A stretch of DNA of 64,000 bases from JAMQKA01 sp034521835 (GTDB lineage Bacteria > Bacteroidota > Rhodothermia > Balneolales > Balneolaceae). Position 1 is the first letter of the stretch. Each line of letters opens with the position of its first letter. The notes below the pieces were generated by a model that saw only the letters and a program-made list of their open reading frames with translations, was not told where the DNA came from and did not search any database. Location of the stretch: positions 310,001-374,000 of the forward strand of contig JAXHMA010000004.1 in the NCBI GenBank assembly GCA_034521835.1, in the 5' to 3' direction. Position numbers and translations under genes: made by a program. This document shows positions 10,755 through 19,983 of the stretch, piece after piece.

Positions 10755-10992
10755 TCTAGCCCGTATTTCTCACGATTATTTAGGATAAAACACTGTAACT
10801 TTATGGCACGCAGAATCTTATATCATATTCAAAGACAACATAATGCTAACAGGGTGTAACATGCTGCGAAATGTTCCCTTCAGCTGCGTTGAATTGGAAA
10901 TGGCCTACTCAACGTACCAGCCTGCGTTTGCGCGGCTATTTCCAATTCGCCTTGCTGAAAGAAAAATTTCTAGGTGAGAAATCCGGGCTAGA
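10755..10992. mobile_element. MITE-like or insertion-sequence remnant with nested inverted repeats
   Basis: The ends are 19-nt inverted repeats: 10755-10773 (TCTAGCCCGTATTTCTCAC) and 10974-10992 (GTGAGAAATCCGGGCTAGA), identical in 18 of 19 positions. A second, inner pair lies at 10891-10905 (GAATTGGAAATGGCC) and 10934-10948 (GGCTATTTCCAATTC), matching in 14 of 15. There is no transposase frame between them. The arrangement suits a non-autonomous element or a deletion derivative of an insertion sequence. No clear target-site duplication flanks the outer repeats, so its mobility is uncertain. Confidence 0.5.
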
Positions 10993-11112
10993 TATTATCA
11001 GAGAATTTTTTAATAGAAAGTTCACTCAGGATCAGAAATTCCCGATTCCTCATTGACTATTGTTAATTGTACAATCACATACTCTAATCTGATTATGCGT
11101 CCCTGCCAAACG

Positions 11113-11240
11113 TTGCTTCAAGAGGCACTGAAGGAAAGTGCTGAGTTTAGTGGTTTATCGACTAATTTGAAAAGATTTGTATTAAACCAGCGAATATACT
11201 TCTAGCCAATAGTTCTGATCCTTGTTTTGGTAGGTTTTAA
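11113..11240 (+). repeat. Inverted duplicate of the aat 3' end plus partial CRISPR terminal repeat
   Basis: Bases 11113-11153 match the reverse complement of 22429-22469 (the last codons of aat) at 38 of 41 positions and still encode LLQEALKESAEFSG. The match continues through the spacer region beyond the gene: the 17 nt CTAATTTGAAAAGATTT at 11162-11178 are identical, AGCCAATAGTTC at 11204-11215 is identical, and ATCCTTGTTTT at 11218-11228 corresponds to part of the last CRISPR repeat read in reverse. The copy is on the opposite strand to aat, so the CRISPR-Cas island is bracketed by an imperfect inverted repeat. A further short match (GTTTCAATC near 11267) might be a second decayed repeat. 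Confidence 0.8.
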
Positions 11241-11374
11241 AGTTGGTGAAACGCTAAATCTCCAAGTTTCAATCTTTTTAAAGATGGAATTCTTACACTA
11301 AATTCGGGAAATTTGAACTTTATTCATGAAATAAGTTAGTTGACTCAACTTAAGATTCAAATTGAGTGGCAAAT

Positions 11375-13316
11375 ATGCTTGATACGTTGTTAAAAATCGG
11401 GAGATGGCGGAGCGAAAAACTTTCCAAGTGGGATCGCATTATTGATAAACCGAATGTTAGATGGGAGAGCCGCGGCAAGCCCGTAACCAACTATGTTGTA
11501 GGATTGGTTTTTAACCTGGACGAAATGGACGTATATACCGATCCCGACTTGCTCAAGGAATATGATGAGGAAAGAGATCCAGAATATTTTAAGGCGGTCA
11601 AAGTTCAGGGAGGTCGTAATAAATCTATATATGCTACAGTGCCGCCCAAGAAGCTGAAGCAGATCTTTAAAACGTATTTTGGCAAATTGAAAAATGAGGA
11701 TGTGGAATACGGAGAATTTATTGAAGCGGTTAATAAAGATTTTCCGCAGTTCCAGGACACCAAGTTATATCAGCTTGTAAAGGATATTTTTCCTCTCAGA
11801 GACAAATTTATTGCAAATACTACGCTGGAGGGACAGACAAAATTCAAAAACATTCTCGATACGTTAGATCTTGGCACTTACGAAAAAATAGCCTTGGTGT
11901 ATGCCGCTGTAAAATCAAAAGAACATGGTTTCGAAGAGCCCTATCCTGTTTCCAGATTAGATGAATTTGAAGCTTTTTTATCAGCTAAATTTTTGGAATC
12001 TGAAACTGAGGATCTTGAAAGAGGTTTATGTTACGCTTCCGGTAAAGCGAAGAATGATGTAACAGAATTGGACCTCTCTACGAGATTTAGCTTAAACAAG
12101 ATGTTTGTGACATCTACTAAAAATTATGCGAGTCTTTTTGATAAGAAGTCTTTTCAAGATAACTATCAAATAAGTCGGGAAAATCAGATAAAGCTTGATT
12201 TGGCTTCTGAATACCTTCTTAGCAACTATACGACCCGCATTGCAAATATTGATCATGTTATAATCCCTCAATTCAGAAGAAACGAAGAATTAGATTTGGG
12301 GCTGATGCTGGACCGGGTCAAAATCAAATCGGATCTCCTATTTTCACTAAAATCCCTTGATGAAGTCCGAAAAGATATCGAGTTAGAAGTCAACGAAATT
12401 TATTGGCTCAACTTTTTAGCCTTTGAATCGGATGGCAATTTTTTCAAGACCCTTGAGATCATCAAAGATGTCAGCAAGTTTCACTTTCAAAATGTGCTCG
12501 AGGCTTTTCAGGAAATCGATTGGGAATTCGGAAGATTGGAGGAGATAGTGGATTGGCAGTCGGTCCAAACAAATTTTGGTGACGTCGCCAAGTTCAATTT
12601 TTATACCGTATTTGGCCTGATCCCCATCCGGAAAGACAAAGAAAAGAAGAATGTAGCCCTTCAGCTTTTCAAGTCCATTTTGGAACAGCGAACCATAGAA
12701 AAAGAGCAATTATTTCAGTTTTTCAGTGAATTGATCTTATGCCACTATTATGGAAGGTATAACAGCTATACCAATGTGCATGATTATTCTCAAAAGGGAA
12801 ATAGGAAGCGACGAGACTATTTCACCTGGGCCGTTCGCGACAGCGTGTTCAAATACCTGGCCTTTATTCAAGTACTCAAAAAACTAAACCTTATCGATAT
12901 GAAACAAGAACAAGAGACCGTTCCGGCAGAAAAAACGAGCAGCGATTTCGACCAAAGGATCGAAGATTTCTTCCGGCGGATGGATTTTAACGAGCAGCAG
13001 AAAGCAATGTTCTTTTTGGGACGGATGCTAAATGCTAGTGACCTACCTGCAGGAGGGGAAGAATAAGACCGTGATTGATAAAATCAATTACAATGGGATG
13101 GACCGCGATGATATTGTTCGTCTCCGCGTGGATCTTTTTGAAAAAGCCAAGCAGTATGGCAAGCCCGATAAAGTCAAGTTCACGGATTCCCATTTTGGTC
13201 AGCATTTTAATTTTGAACATTGGGATATGAATCCACAGGAAGCGGTCTTTTTCATCCTCACCGGCTACTCCTTTGGCATCGTCAAACAGCAAGACTCTAA
13301 CTCAAAAACCGATTAA
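11375..13316 (+). CDS. cas8b: Type I-B CRISPR effector large subunit Cas8b (Csh1 type), frameshifted near the C-terminus
   Basis: Cas8b is the large subunit of the type I-B Cascade, which recognises the PAM and binds target DNA. Identification rests on its position upstream of Csh2-type cas7, on size (about 647 residues when joined), and on Csh1-like stretches such as YFTWAVRDSVFKYLAFIQVL and FFLGRMLN. The first frame stops at 13066, but the adjoining frame (13032-13316) supplies the expected C-terminus TVIDKINYNGMDRDDIVRL and EAVFFILTGYSFG. Removal of one A near 13039 joins them as LNAVTYLQEGKN. Start chosen at ATG 11375; a GTG at 11366 is possible. The gene ends two bases before cas7. Confidence 0.85.
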
Positions 13317-13318
13317 TT

Positions 13319-14326
13319 ATGTCCAGCCAAGATATCATAGAACATTCATCAGATTTTCTATTCATCTACGAAGCCAGCAAGTGCAATCCCAACGGCGATC
13401 CCGACCAGGAGAACAAGCCGCGCATGGATTACGATACCAAAACCAACTTGGTCACCGATACGCGGGTAAAGCGGTTTATCAGGGATTACCTGAAGATGAC
13501 TAATGACGAAGAGGTCATCTTCGTAGATATGGAGGGCGATTCCAAGGTAAGCGTAGATTCAAAGTTAAAAGCCGTAGTGGGACGGACTATTTCAGATGAA
13601 GAAGAGCTTGAAAAAGCCTTTAAAAATGATTCAGATGGACTTGAACTGTATAAAGAAATAATCGACGATAATGATGGAGATACAGAAAAAGTCTGGGAAG
13701 AAATTACGGGCAAGAAGAAATACAAGTCCGTCAACTATGAGCTGTTGGCCTATCTGGTAAAAGAAAAATTTGTGGATATCCGGATGTTTGGAAGCGCATT
13801 TGCCGTGGGAGGATTTACCAAAGCCTACACCGGACCCATTCAGTTAAACTGGGGATATTCGCTCAATAAGGTGGAGCTGATGGATTCCAACTCCATTGTT
13901 ACCATCATGAATGATGACAGCAGTACCTTTGGCAAGGACTACCGGGTGCATTACAGCCTGCTGGCGTTTAACGGGACGATCAATAAACACGCGGCGGAAA
14001 CGACCGGTCTAAAAAAGGAGGATGTCGATACGTTCCGGGATGCCATCTGGAAAAGCATTCCCGCGTCGCCCACCCGGTCCAAGCTGAACCAGTATCCCAA
14101 ACTCTATGTGGAAATACGCTAAAAATGGGGTCACAAACGGGCAATTTGGCGATATGCGCAATTTGTGGAAACGAGTCCCAAAGAGGGCGTAAGCAGTAAA
14201 CAGGTGCGTTCGTTTAAAGATCTGGAGTTCGATGCTTCCGCCCTGACATCTCTGATTCGGGATAACCAGGATGTGATTGATGATGTCATTGTCCGAAGCT
14301 CTCCCAATCTGTCATTCTCTTTATAG
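13319..14326 (+). CDS. cas7: CRISPR backbone protein Cas7 (Csh2 type), with in-frame stop
   Basis: Cas7 forms the crRNA-binding backbone of Cascade. The N-terminus FLFIYEASKCNPNGDPDQEN and the segment DTRVKRFIRDYL are characteristic of the Csh2/Cas7 family, as is MFGSAFAVGGFTKAYTGPIQ. The reading frame is closed by TAA at 14120-14122 after LYVEIR, yet the same frame goes on with GHKRAIWRYAQFVETSPKEG and VRSFKDLEFDASAL, the family's normal C-terminal end, until TAG at 14324-14326. The local bases fit a lost base followed by an extra G (EIRYKMGHKRA), i.e. two compensating indels. The full product would be about 335 residues; as written it is truncated at 267. Confidence 0.88.
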
Positions 14327-14351
14327 GGAGAAGTTTCAAATCATTTGATCT

Positions 14352-15153
14352 ATGGAAATTCTCAGTTTAAAGTGAAAGGGAAGTTTGCCCACTTCAGGAA
14401 GTACTATGCCAACAATACGGCATTCAGTTTTTCTATCCCGCCACGCACTACGTTAATGGGTTTGACCGCTGCTATCATGGGATGGGAGAAAGACTCCTAT
14501 TACGAGCGCCTTTCTTCAGAGCACATCCATTTTGGAGTCCGGGTTCTTACACCACTCAAGAAAAGTTTTCAGCGGCTGAATTTCCTGAGCATCAAGAGTA
14601 CCGGGGATATCTCGAAAAGTTTTGACTCCGATTTCCGGGGCAAAAGTGGGCGCATTCAAACCCCGTTTGAAGTAGTGAGTGTGCTCAAAATATAGCTAAA
14701 GGAGAGGTTGGGTATTAGGTATTCCTGTCCGCCGAGGAAAGCGGGCAGCAAACTTTTGAAGCTATAAAGACGCATATTCTTAAAAAAGAACCGGTCTATA
14801 ATCTTACGCTCGGCCCAGCAAATTTCCAGGCTTCTGTCGTTGATGAAGTGATTTTTGAAGGTAATAATATTCGAAAAGAGTCCTCCGATGATTTTATTCT
14901 TATACACTCAGCCGTTCCCTCGGAAATGGTCGAGCAGTTAGAATTCAGCAAGGAAGATTACGAACAATACAATTTTGTGGAAGAGGACATGCTGCCCGGC
15001 GATTTCGTCGAGAATAACAATCGCGAAGTTAAAGAGATGAACCGCCTGCTTTTTTCTATAACCAACTTGCCGTTACGCGTTAAGCTTGATGGGCACTACT
15101 GGAACATTTCCGGCGAAGAACAATCACTAAATATTCAGTTCATGGATGTATGA
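14352..15153 (+). pseudogene. cas5: CRISPR protein Cas5 (type I-B), broken by frameshifts and a stop
   Basis: Cas5 caps the 5' handle of the crRNA in Cascade. ATG 14352 begins MEILS, and one missing T in the run near 14369 separates it from FKVKGKFAHFRKYYANNTAF, the family hallmark, followed by FSIPPRTTLMGLTAAIMGW. The frame then stops at 14695; the continuation (AKGEVGY then VFLSAEESGQQTFEAI) lies in another frame and contains a TAG at about 14718 where a Trp codon would fit. The last part, from EPVYNLTLGPANFQASVVDE to the stop at 15153, is open. At least two frameshifts and one stop are thus present. The end overlaps the cas3 start by four bases (ATGA). Confidence 0.85.
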
Positions 15154-17552
15154 GGTATTTTTCGCACAGCAAAGAGACGGACAACGGGGAGGTAAGGGAG
15201 CAAACTATTACAAGATCACATCCAGGGCGTCAAAGCCAAAGCCGTTCAGCAGTTTTATAGCGGAGTCAATTTTAATCCGGTCTACAGACAAACTTCGTGA
15301 TCTACTCCAGGTTATTATTGATTTCCATGATCTGGGCAAATACACCTCCTACTTTCAAGATTATTTACTGCAAAGAGATACCGTTGATCACAAATTGAAA
15401 CAACATTCTCGATTTGGAGGATACGCCGCCTACCATTTTCTAAAAGGAAAAGATGAGAAAACGGCGCTCATCGCTCTATATATCATCTTCCATCATCACC
15501 TTCAGCTCATCGATATTGATGAGATAGCGTATAAAATAAATAGCGAATCGCAGCGTGTGTTTGAAGAACAGGTAAAGGGCTTGGGATCTGCTCTTGAGGT
15601 CATTGCCAACGAGTTGGATATCCAGAATATAGAAGAGCTCTTACAGTTTCCCGATGAACAGAAGATCAGAAAACAGGCAAGAATTTGGGTTCGAAGAGAG
15701 CAGGATATTTCCGATTATTTTCTTATCAATTACCTGTTTTCCCTGCTGATTGAAGCTGATAAACTGGATGCCTCTAAAACGTCGCTGTATCCGCTGAAAG
15801 AAATTGATAGTAATTGGGTGGATAAGCGATTTGGTGCACCCGACCTTCCAGGTTTTCAAAACCTGGAAGGTCTCAGTAATAATGAGCTCCGAAATTATTG
15901 CCGGGCAGAAGTGGTCAGTCACCTGCAAGATGATGACATTCTTGATCAACACCTGTTTACCTTGACGGCTCCGACCGGCATCGGTAAAACGATGACAGCC
16001 CTTGATTTTTCCTTAAAACTTAAAGCCAAACTCCGTTCCGAAAAAGAACATGAGGCTCAAATAATTTATGCCCTGCCTTTCATAAACATTATAGAACAGG
16101 CCATTGATGAATATGAAATAACGCTGACTGAAAAGGAGATCCGCATACTGGGACATTACCAGTTTGCCGACGTGTTCGGCCTGCAGCAAGATTCGGATGA
16201 TGAAACCGATAACTATCATCAGAAACTGATGAAGCTGGACACCTGGCAGAGTGATGTCGTTATCACTTCTTTTGTGCAGTTCTTTGAGACGGTGATCAGT
16301 AATCGCAATAAATTACTGAAAAAGTTTAATCATCTGGCGGGGAGTATTGTCATTCTGGATGAAGTACAGACCCTGCGGCTTGATCAAATGCCGTTAATTG
16401 GTGCAACGCTTTACTATTTGGCCCGGTTTCTGGATGCACGCATCATCATGATGACGGCCACCAGAGCCCAAATATTTGAACTGGCGGAACAGGAAATTCT
16501 GGATGACGAGGGAGAAAGCATTGAATCCAAAGAACTGTTGTCCAGCCATGAGCAAGTTTTCTCACTTCTCGAACGTACGGCTATTCATTCCCTGCTGGAT
16601 TCGTTACCCAGTGAAGATGAAAAAAGCGTTCAGTTTGCTGAAGAAATATTTGAACCAAGATGGCAGACGGATAAGAGCTGTCTTATTGTTTGCAATACCG
16701 TTAACCGTTCCATTGAAGTATATGAGGAGATCAAAAATTATCTGGAAGAACGGTATGACTAACCCGTATTGTATCTTTCAACCAATATTATTCCCGCTGA
16801 CCGGATGGAGCGCATCAGGAAATAAAAGGAGCAATGGACAGAGCCAGGCGCCCATCTTGATTGCCACGCAAGTCGTTGAAGCAGGCGTAGATCTGGACTT
16901 TGATATGGGTTTTCGGGATCTCGGACCGGTAGATTCTATTATCCAGGTAGCCGGGCGCATTAACAGAAACAACGATAAAGAACGAAATAATGCACCGCTA
17001 TACTTGTCGATTTTGAGGATTGTCCCAAAGTGTATGGACAGTTAACATACCAACAATCCCAAAAAGCTTGAAAGAAAAAGAAGTAATCCGGAATCTGATT
17101 ATCTGGAGTTAATAGAACGGTATTTTGATGACATTTCAGACCGCTCTTCGTTCAGAACATCCCGGGAATATTTCAGGTCGATGAAAGCCTTGACGTATGA
17201 TTCTAACGATCCCAAAAGGGATCATGCCGTTTCAAGTTTTCGAATTATCGAAGAGTCTGATTTGTACCGTCCTGTATTTGTTGAGCTTAATGAAAATGCA
17301 ACCCTCGTAAGGGAAAAATATCTGGATAAAATTACTGCAGACATTTCCCGTGAAGAATTTGATCGGAATTATAAAATGGATTTTCAGCAACATATCATTT
17401 CGGTACCTCATTACTATACTGATGGGCTATTCCCAATCAATGAGTTTGAGGAACAGATCCTGGTTGTACCGGCTAATGAAACGGACGAATGGTACCATCA
17501 GGAGACCGGATTTATTCGCGATCGTGAAACTGATTCAGTGATGATACTTTAA
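15150..17552 (+). pseudogene. cas3: CRISPR helicase-nuclease Cas3, with about seven lesions
   Basis: Cas3 degrades DNA bound by Cascade. Visible parts in order: N-terminal MRYFSHSKETDNG, HD nuclease motif IIDFHDLGKYTSYF with later FHHHLQLID, Walker A TAPTGIGKTMTALDF, DEVQ box VILDEVQTLRLDQ, MMTATRAQ, and helicase motif VI VAGRINRN. The frame changes near 15195 and 15292, meets a stop at 16760-16762, then changes near 16817, 16850, 17000 and 17062; all pieces together make one normal Cas3 of about 800 residues. A perfect palindrome (15842-15872) is inserted in frame between the HD and helicase domains, coding DLPGFQNLEGL. As written, no functional product is possible. Confidence 0.88.
15842..15872. 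repeat. Palindromic repeat copy 1 (inside cas3)
   Basis: A perfect palindrome with 15-nt arms (GACCTTCCAGGTTTT) and a single central base. It lies in the open reading frame of cas3 and is read as part of the peptide PDLPGFQNLEGL, between the HD and helicase domains. It is one of five copies in this island. Confidence 0.9.
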
Positions 17553-17558
17553 TTAACC

Positions 17559-17591
17559 AGACCTTCCAGGTTTCCAAAACCTGGAAGGTCT
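17559..17591. repeat. Palindromic repeat copy 2 (between cas3 and cas6)
   Basis: A 33-nt element with arms AGACCTTCCAGGTTT and AAACCTGGAAGGTCT around a 3-nt centre (CCA). It begins six bases after the cas3 stop codon and ends about 16 bases before the cas6 start, so it fills the intergenic gap. It could fold in the transcript of the cas operon. Confidence 0.9.
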
Positions 17592-17607
17592 CGAACCACA
17601 AGCAACA

Positions 17608-18305
17608 ATGACCGAAATCCCCAAACCATCATCCGCTTCCCGGAAATTGAGTTGCGTACGCGCGACGGGCACAAGCTGCGCGGGTATTTCGGCCGGTTGT
17701 TTCAAGAGCGGTCAGAGTTGCTACATAACCACATGGGCAACGGGGAATTCCGGTACGCCTACCCCCAGGTGCAGTACAAAGTGATCGGGGGCACGCCCAT
17801 GCTGGTGGGAATCAGCGAAGGCGCGGACCTGCTTGGGGACCTGTTCCTGAAGATCAAAGAACTGGATATCGGCGGACAAAAATACCCCGTGCGACAAAAA
17901 AATATCGAGGGTAAGCGAATCGAAGTAGGAGTTTCAGAAAGTTCTCAGACCTACCGGTTTCAGACGCTTTGGATGGCCCTCAACCAGCAGAATCATGAGC
18001 AGTACGAACAGGCTGACGAACTGGAACGCCAGCACCAGCTCGAACGCATCCTGATCGGCAACTGCCTCTCCTTCTGCAAGGGAATGGATCATTTTGTGGA
18101 GCAGCAGATCCAGGTAAAAGGAACGTTCAGCGAAAAAACCACAAGCTTCAAAAATACCCGAATGCTGGCTTTCGAAGGCATATTTACTACCAACTGCAAC
18201 TCCCCGATTACCTCGGGCTGGGCAAAGCCCGTATCGCGAGGGTTCGGGACGATAAAACGAGTATCAGACCAGACCTTCCAGGTTTCTCAAACCTGGAAGG
18301 TCTGA
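17608..18305 (+). CDS. cas6: CRISPR RNA endoribonuclease Cas6 (Cas6b type), frameshifted
   Basis: Cas6 cuts the CRISPR transcript within the repeats. The sequence RTRDGHKLRGYFGRLFQERS, LLHNHMGNGEFRYAYPQVQY and ILIGNCLSFCKGMDHF is that of the Cas6b family (N- and C-terminal domains). The proposed start is ATG 17608 (MTEIPK), joined to TIIRFPEIELRTRDG if one A is restored in the AAA run near 17620; the open frame itself begins only at 17652. Near the end, LQLPDYLGLGKA, the expected glycine-rich loop, is in another frame between about 18190 and 18228, so two more, mutually compensating shifts exist. The stop TGA at 18303 lies at the edge of palindrome copy 3, which therefore encodes the last dozen residues. 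Confidence 0.85.
18271..18303. repeat. Palindromic repeat copy 3 (end of cas6)
   Basis: A 33-nt element with the same arms as copy 2 and centre CTC. It lies over the 3' end of cas6 and is translated as DQTFQVSQTWKV before the stop. The transposase gene starts 15 bases further on. Confidence 0.9.
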
Positions 18306-18317
18306 AAGGAGAAAAAA

Positions 18318-18932
18318 ATGGGCAACAAACGACCACCATTTGAACCGGGCACCGTTTTTCATGTCTATAATCATGGAAACGCCGAAGACAACATCTTCCG
18401 CGAGGCCGAAAACTACCGCTACTTTTTAAAACGGTATGCGTACTACATTCCGCCGGTAGCCAAAACCTATGCCTTTTGCCTGCTGCCCAACCATTTTCAT
18501 CTGATGGTGCAGGTGAGAATGAAGGATGAGTTGGCTGCTTACTTTCGTAGCCAAGGCAAAGACCTTCCAGGTTTTGAAAACCTGGAAGGTCTGGTAGTAA
18601 AACAATTCAGTAATTTGTTTAACAGCTATACAAAAGCTTTCAACAAAAAGTATGATCGAAAAGGCCGGCTGTTTCAAAAAAATTTACAACGTAAGTCCAT
18701 AACAAACTCCACCTACTACACCCGACTCATCACCTACATCCACCAGAACCCGGTACATCACAGGTTTGTGGAAAAGCCCGAACAATGGCCATACAGCTCA
18801 TATCTAATCATACTATCCCGCAAGAAAACCCAACTGGAGCGTGAGCAAGTACTGGAGTGGTTCGGCGACAAGCAGGCATTTCTGGATATTCACGGGCAAA
18901 TGTCTGAGATTAATGAACAAGAGTTTTACTAA
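18318..18932 (+). CDS. RAYT-type Y1 (IS200-like HUH) transposase inside the cas operon
   Basis: A 204-residue protein of the Y1_Tnp family, of the kind called REP-associated tyrosine transposase (RAYT). These single-strand-specific enzymes cleave and join DNA at palindromic hairpins. Seen here: the N-terminal FHVYNHGN, the HUH motif in LLPNHFHLMVQV, the helix with the likely catalytic tyrosine (FNSYTKAFNKKY), GRLFQKNLQRKSI and ITYIHQNPVHHRFV. It is bounded on both sides by palindromic repeats (copies 3 and 5) and contains copy 4 in frame (KDLPGFENLEGL, residues about 81-92). The frame is otherwise intact and in the same direction as the cas genes. It is not a classical Cas protein. Confidence 0.9.
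   Translation: MGNKRPPFEPGTVFHVYNHGNAEDNIFREAENYRYFLKRYAYYIPPVAKTYAFCLLPNHFHLMVQVRMKDELAAYFRSQGKDLPGFENLEGLVVKQFSNLFNSYTKAFNKKYDRKGRLFQKNLQRKSITNSTYYTRLITYIHQNPVHHRFVEKPEQWPYSSYLIILSRKKTQLEREQVLEWFGDKQAFLDIHGQMSEINEQEFY
18560..18592. repeat. Palindromic repeat copy 4 (inside the transposase gene)
   Basis: A 33-nt near-perfect palindrome (arms AGACCTTCCAGGTTTT and AAAACCTGGAAGGTCT around one G). It is read in frame as DLPGFENLEGL, between the HUH motif and the tyrosine helix, a place where a loop extension would be tolerated. Confidence 0.9.
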
Positions 18933-18938
18933 TTTATA

Positions 18939-18971
18939 AGACCTTCCAGGTTTTTGAAACCTGGAAGGTCT
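18939..18971. repeat. Palindromic repeat copy 5 (between transposase and cas1)
   Basis: A 33-nt element with the same arms and a TTG centre. It lies 7 bases after the transposase stop and ends 10 bases before the cas1 ATG, again filling the gap between two genes. Confidence 0.9.
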
Positions 18972-18981
18972 AGAGACAACA

Positions 18982-19983
18982 ATGCAGTTATACATCACCA
19001 CCTACGGATCATATCTTCATATCAGGGATGATATGTTCGAAATTAAATACCACGAAGACGGAGAAGAGATCAAGAAAAAAGTGGCCGCCCACAAGGTGCA
19101 GTCCATCGTAATGGATCGCGGAACTTCACTGAGCTGGTCGGCCATTAAAAAGGCGTTAACCCATAATATTGACATTGTTTTTACCGAGGGAGATGGTGCG
19201 CCACTGGGGCGGGTATGGCACAGCAAGCTGGGCAGCACCACCCGCATCCGAAAGCGGCAACTGCAGGCCAGCATGAACACCGAAGCCGTGCAGTGGATCA
19301 CCCGCTGGGTGGCCGACAAGATGGAGCGCCAGGCCGACCTGCTGAAGGACCTGAAACGACACCGCAAAGCCACCGCCGACCAGATCCAGGCGGTCATCGA
19401 CAAGCTGGATGAACTGAGAAAAAAGACCCTGAAGCTGGAAGGCGATCATATCGACGACATCGCTGGTACCGTACGTGGACTGGAAGGCACTGCAGGACGT
19501 ATCTATTTTACACTGCTCTCCGATCTATTGGCCAAACGATATCGGTTCAATGGGCGCAACAGTCGTCCGGCCGAGGATCCGTTCAACGCCTTTCTGAATT
19601 ATGGCTACGGCATGCTCTACAGCAAGATTGAACACTGCATTATGATTGCCGGCCTCGATCCCTACATCGGTTTTCTGCACCGCGACGACTATAACCAGAC
19701 CAGCTTTGTATTCGACTTTATCGAGCCGTACCGTCCCTTTGTGGATTTGACTGTATTTCGGCTGTTTTCCGGCAAAAAGATCAGCCAGGCCCATTACCGG
19801 GATATCACCAACGGGATAGGCCTCACCAAAGAGGGCAAAAAGCTAATTGTGGGGGCCTTTATCGAACGATTTGAAGAAGAGAAAATACGCTATCGGGGCC
19901 GGAATCAAACGCGCCTCAACGCCATACAACAGGATGCACATACCTTTGCAAACCAACTCATCGAACCGGAGGAGACAGAATGA
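18982..19983 (+). CDS. cas1: CRISPR integrase Cas1 (type I-B)
   Basis: Cas1 with Cas2 integrates new spacers at the leader end of the array. The protein of 333 residues starts MQLYITTYGSYLHIRDDMFE, the family's N-terminal beta domain, and has the catalytic triad region: Glu in LEGTAGRIYF, His in GFLHRDDYNQ and Asp in FDFIEPYRPF. It is complete and free of lesions, unlike the interference genes upstream. It overlaps cas2 by four bases, so the two are translationally coupled. Confidence 0.96.
   Translation: MQLYITTYGSYLHIRDDMFEIKYHEDGEEIKKKVAAHKVQSIVMDRGTSLSWSAIKKALTHNIDIVFTEGDGAPLGRVWHSKLGSTTRIRKRQLQASMNTEAVQWITRWVADKMERQADLLKDLKRHRKATADQIQAVIDKLDELRKKTLKLEGDHIDDIAGTVRGLEGTAGRIYFTLLSDLLAKRYRFNGRNSRPAEDPFNAFLNYGYGMLYSKIEHCIMIAGLDPYIGFLHRDDYNQTSFVFDFIEPYRPFVDLTVFRLFSGKKISQAHYRDITNGIGLTKEGKKLIVGAFIERFEEEKIRYRGRNQTRLNAIQQDAHTFANQLIEPEETE

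Larger units (their letters stand above)
10502..11374. other. Intergenic region between the kinase gene and the CRISPR-Cas island
   Basis: About 870 bp without a supported gene. It holds two noteworthy structures described separately: a 238-bp segment bounded by near-perfect inverted repeats (10755-10992) and a remnant of the aat 3' end with part of a CRISPR repeat (11113-11240). Immediately upstream of cas8b there is a short dyad (AGTTGACTCAACT, 11338-11350), which might be an operator or part of the cas promoter; this is only a suggestion. The region is AT-rich and its short open frames show no protein-like features. Confidence 0.6.

Noticed and set aside
10871..11056. 61-residue frame in the region left of the CRISPR island
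   Set aside because: It lies across the inverted-repeat element and shows no protein family features.
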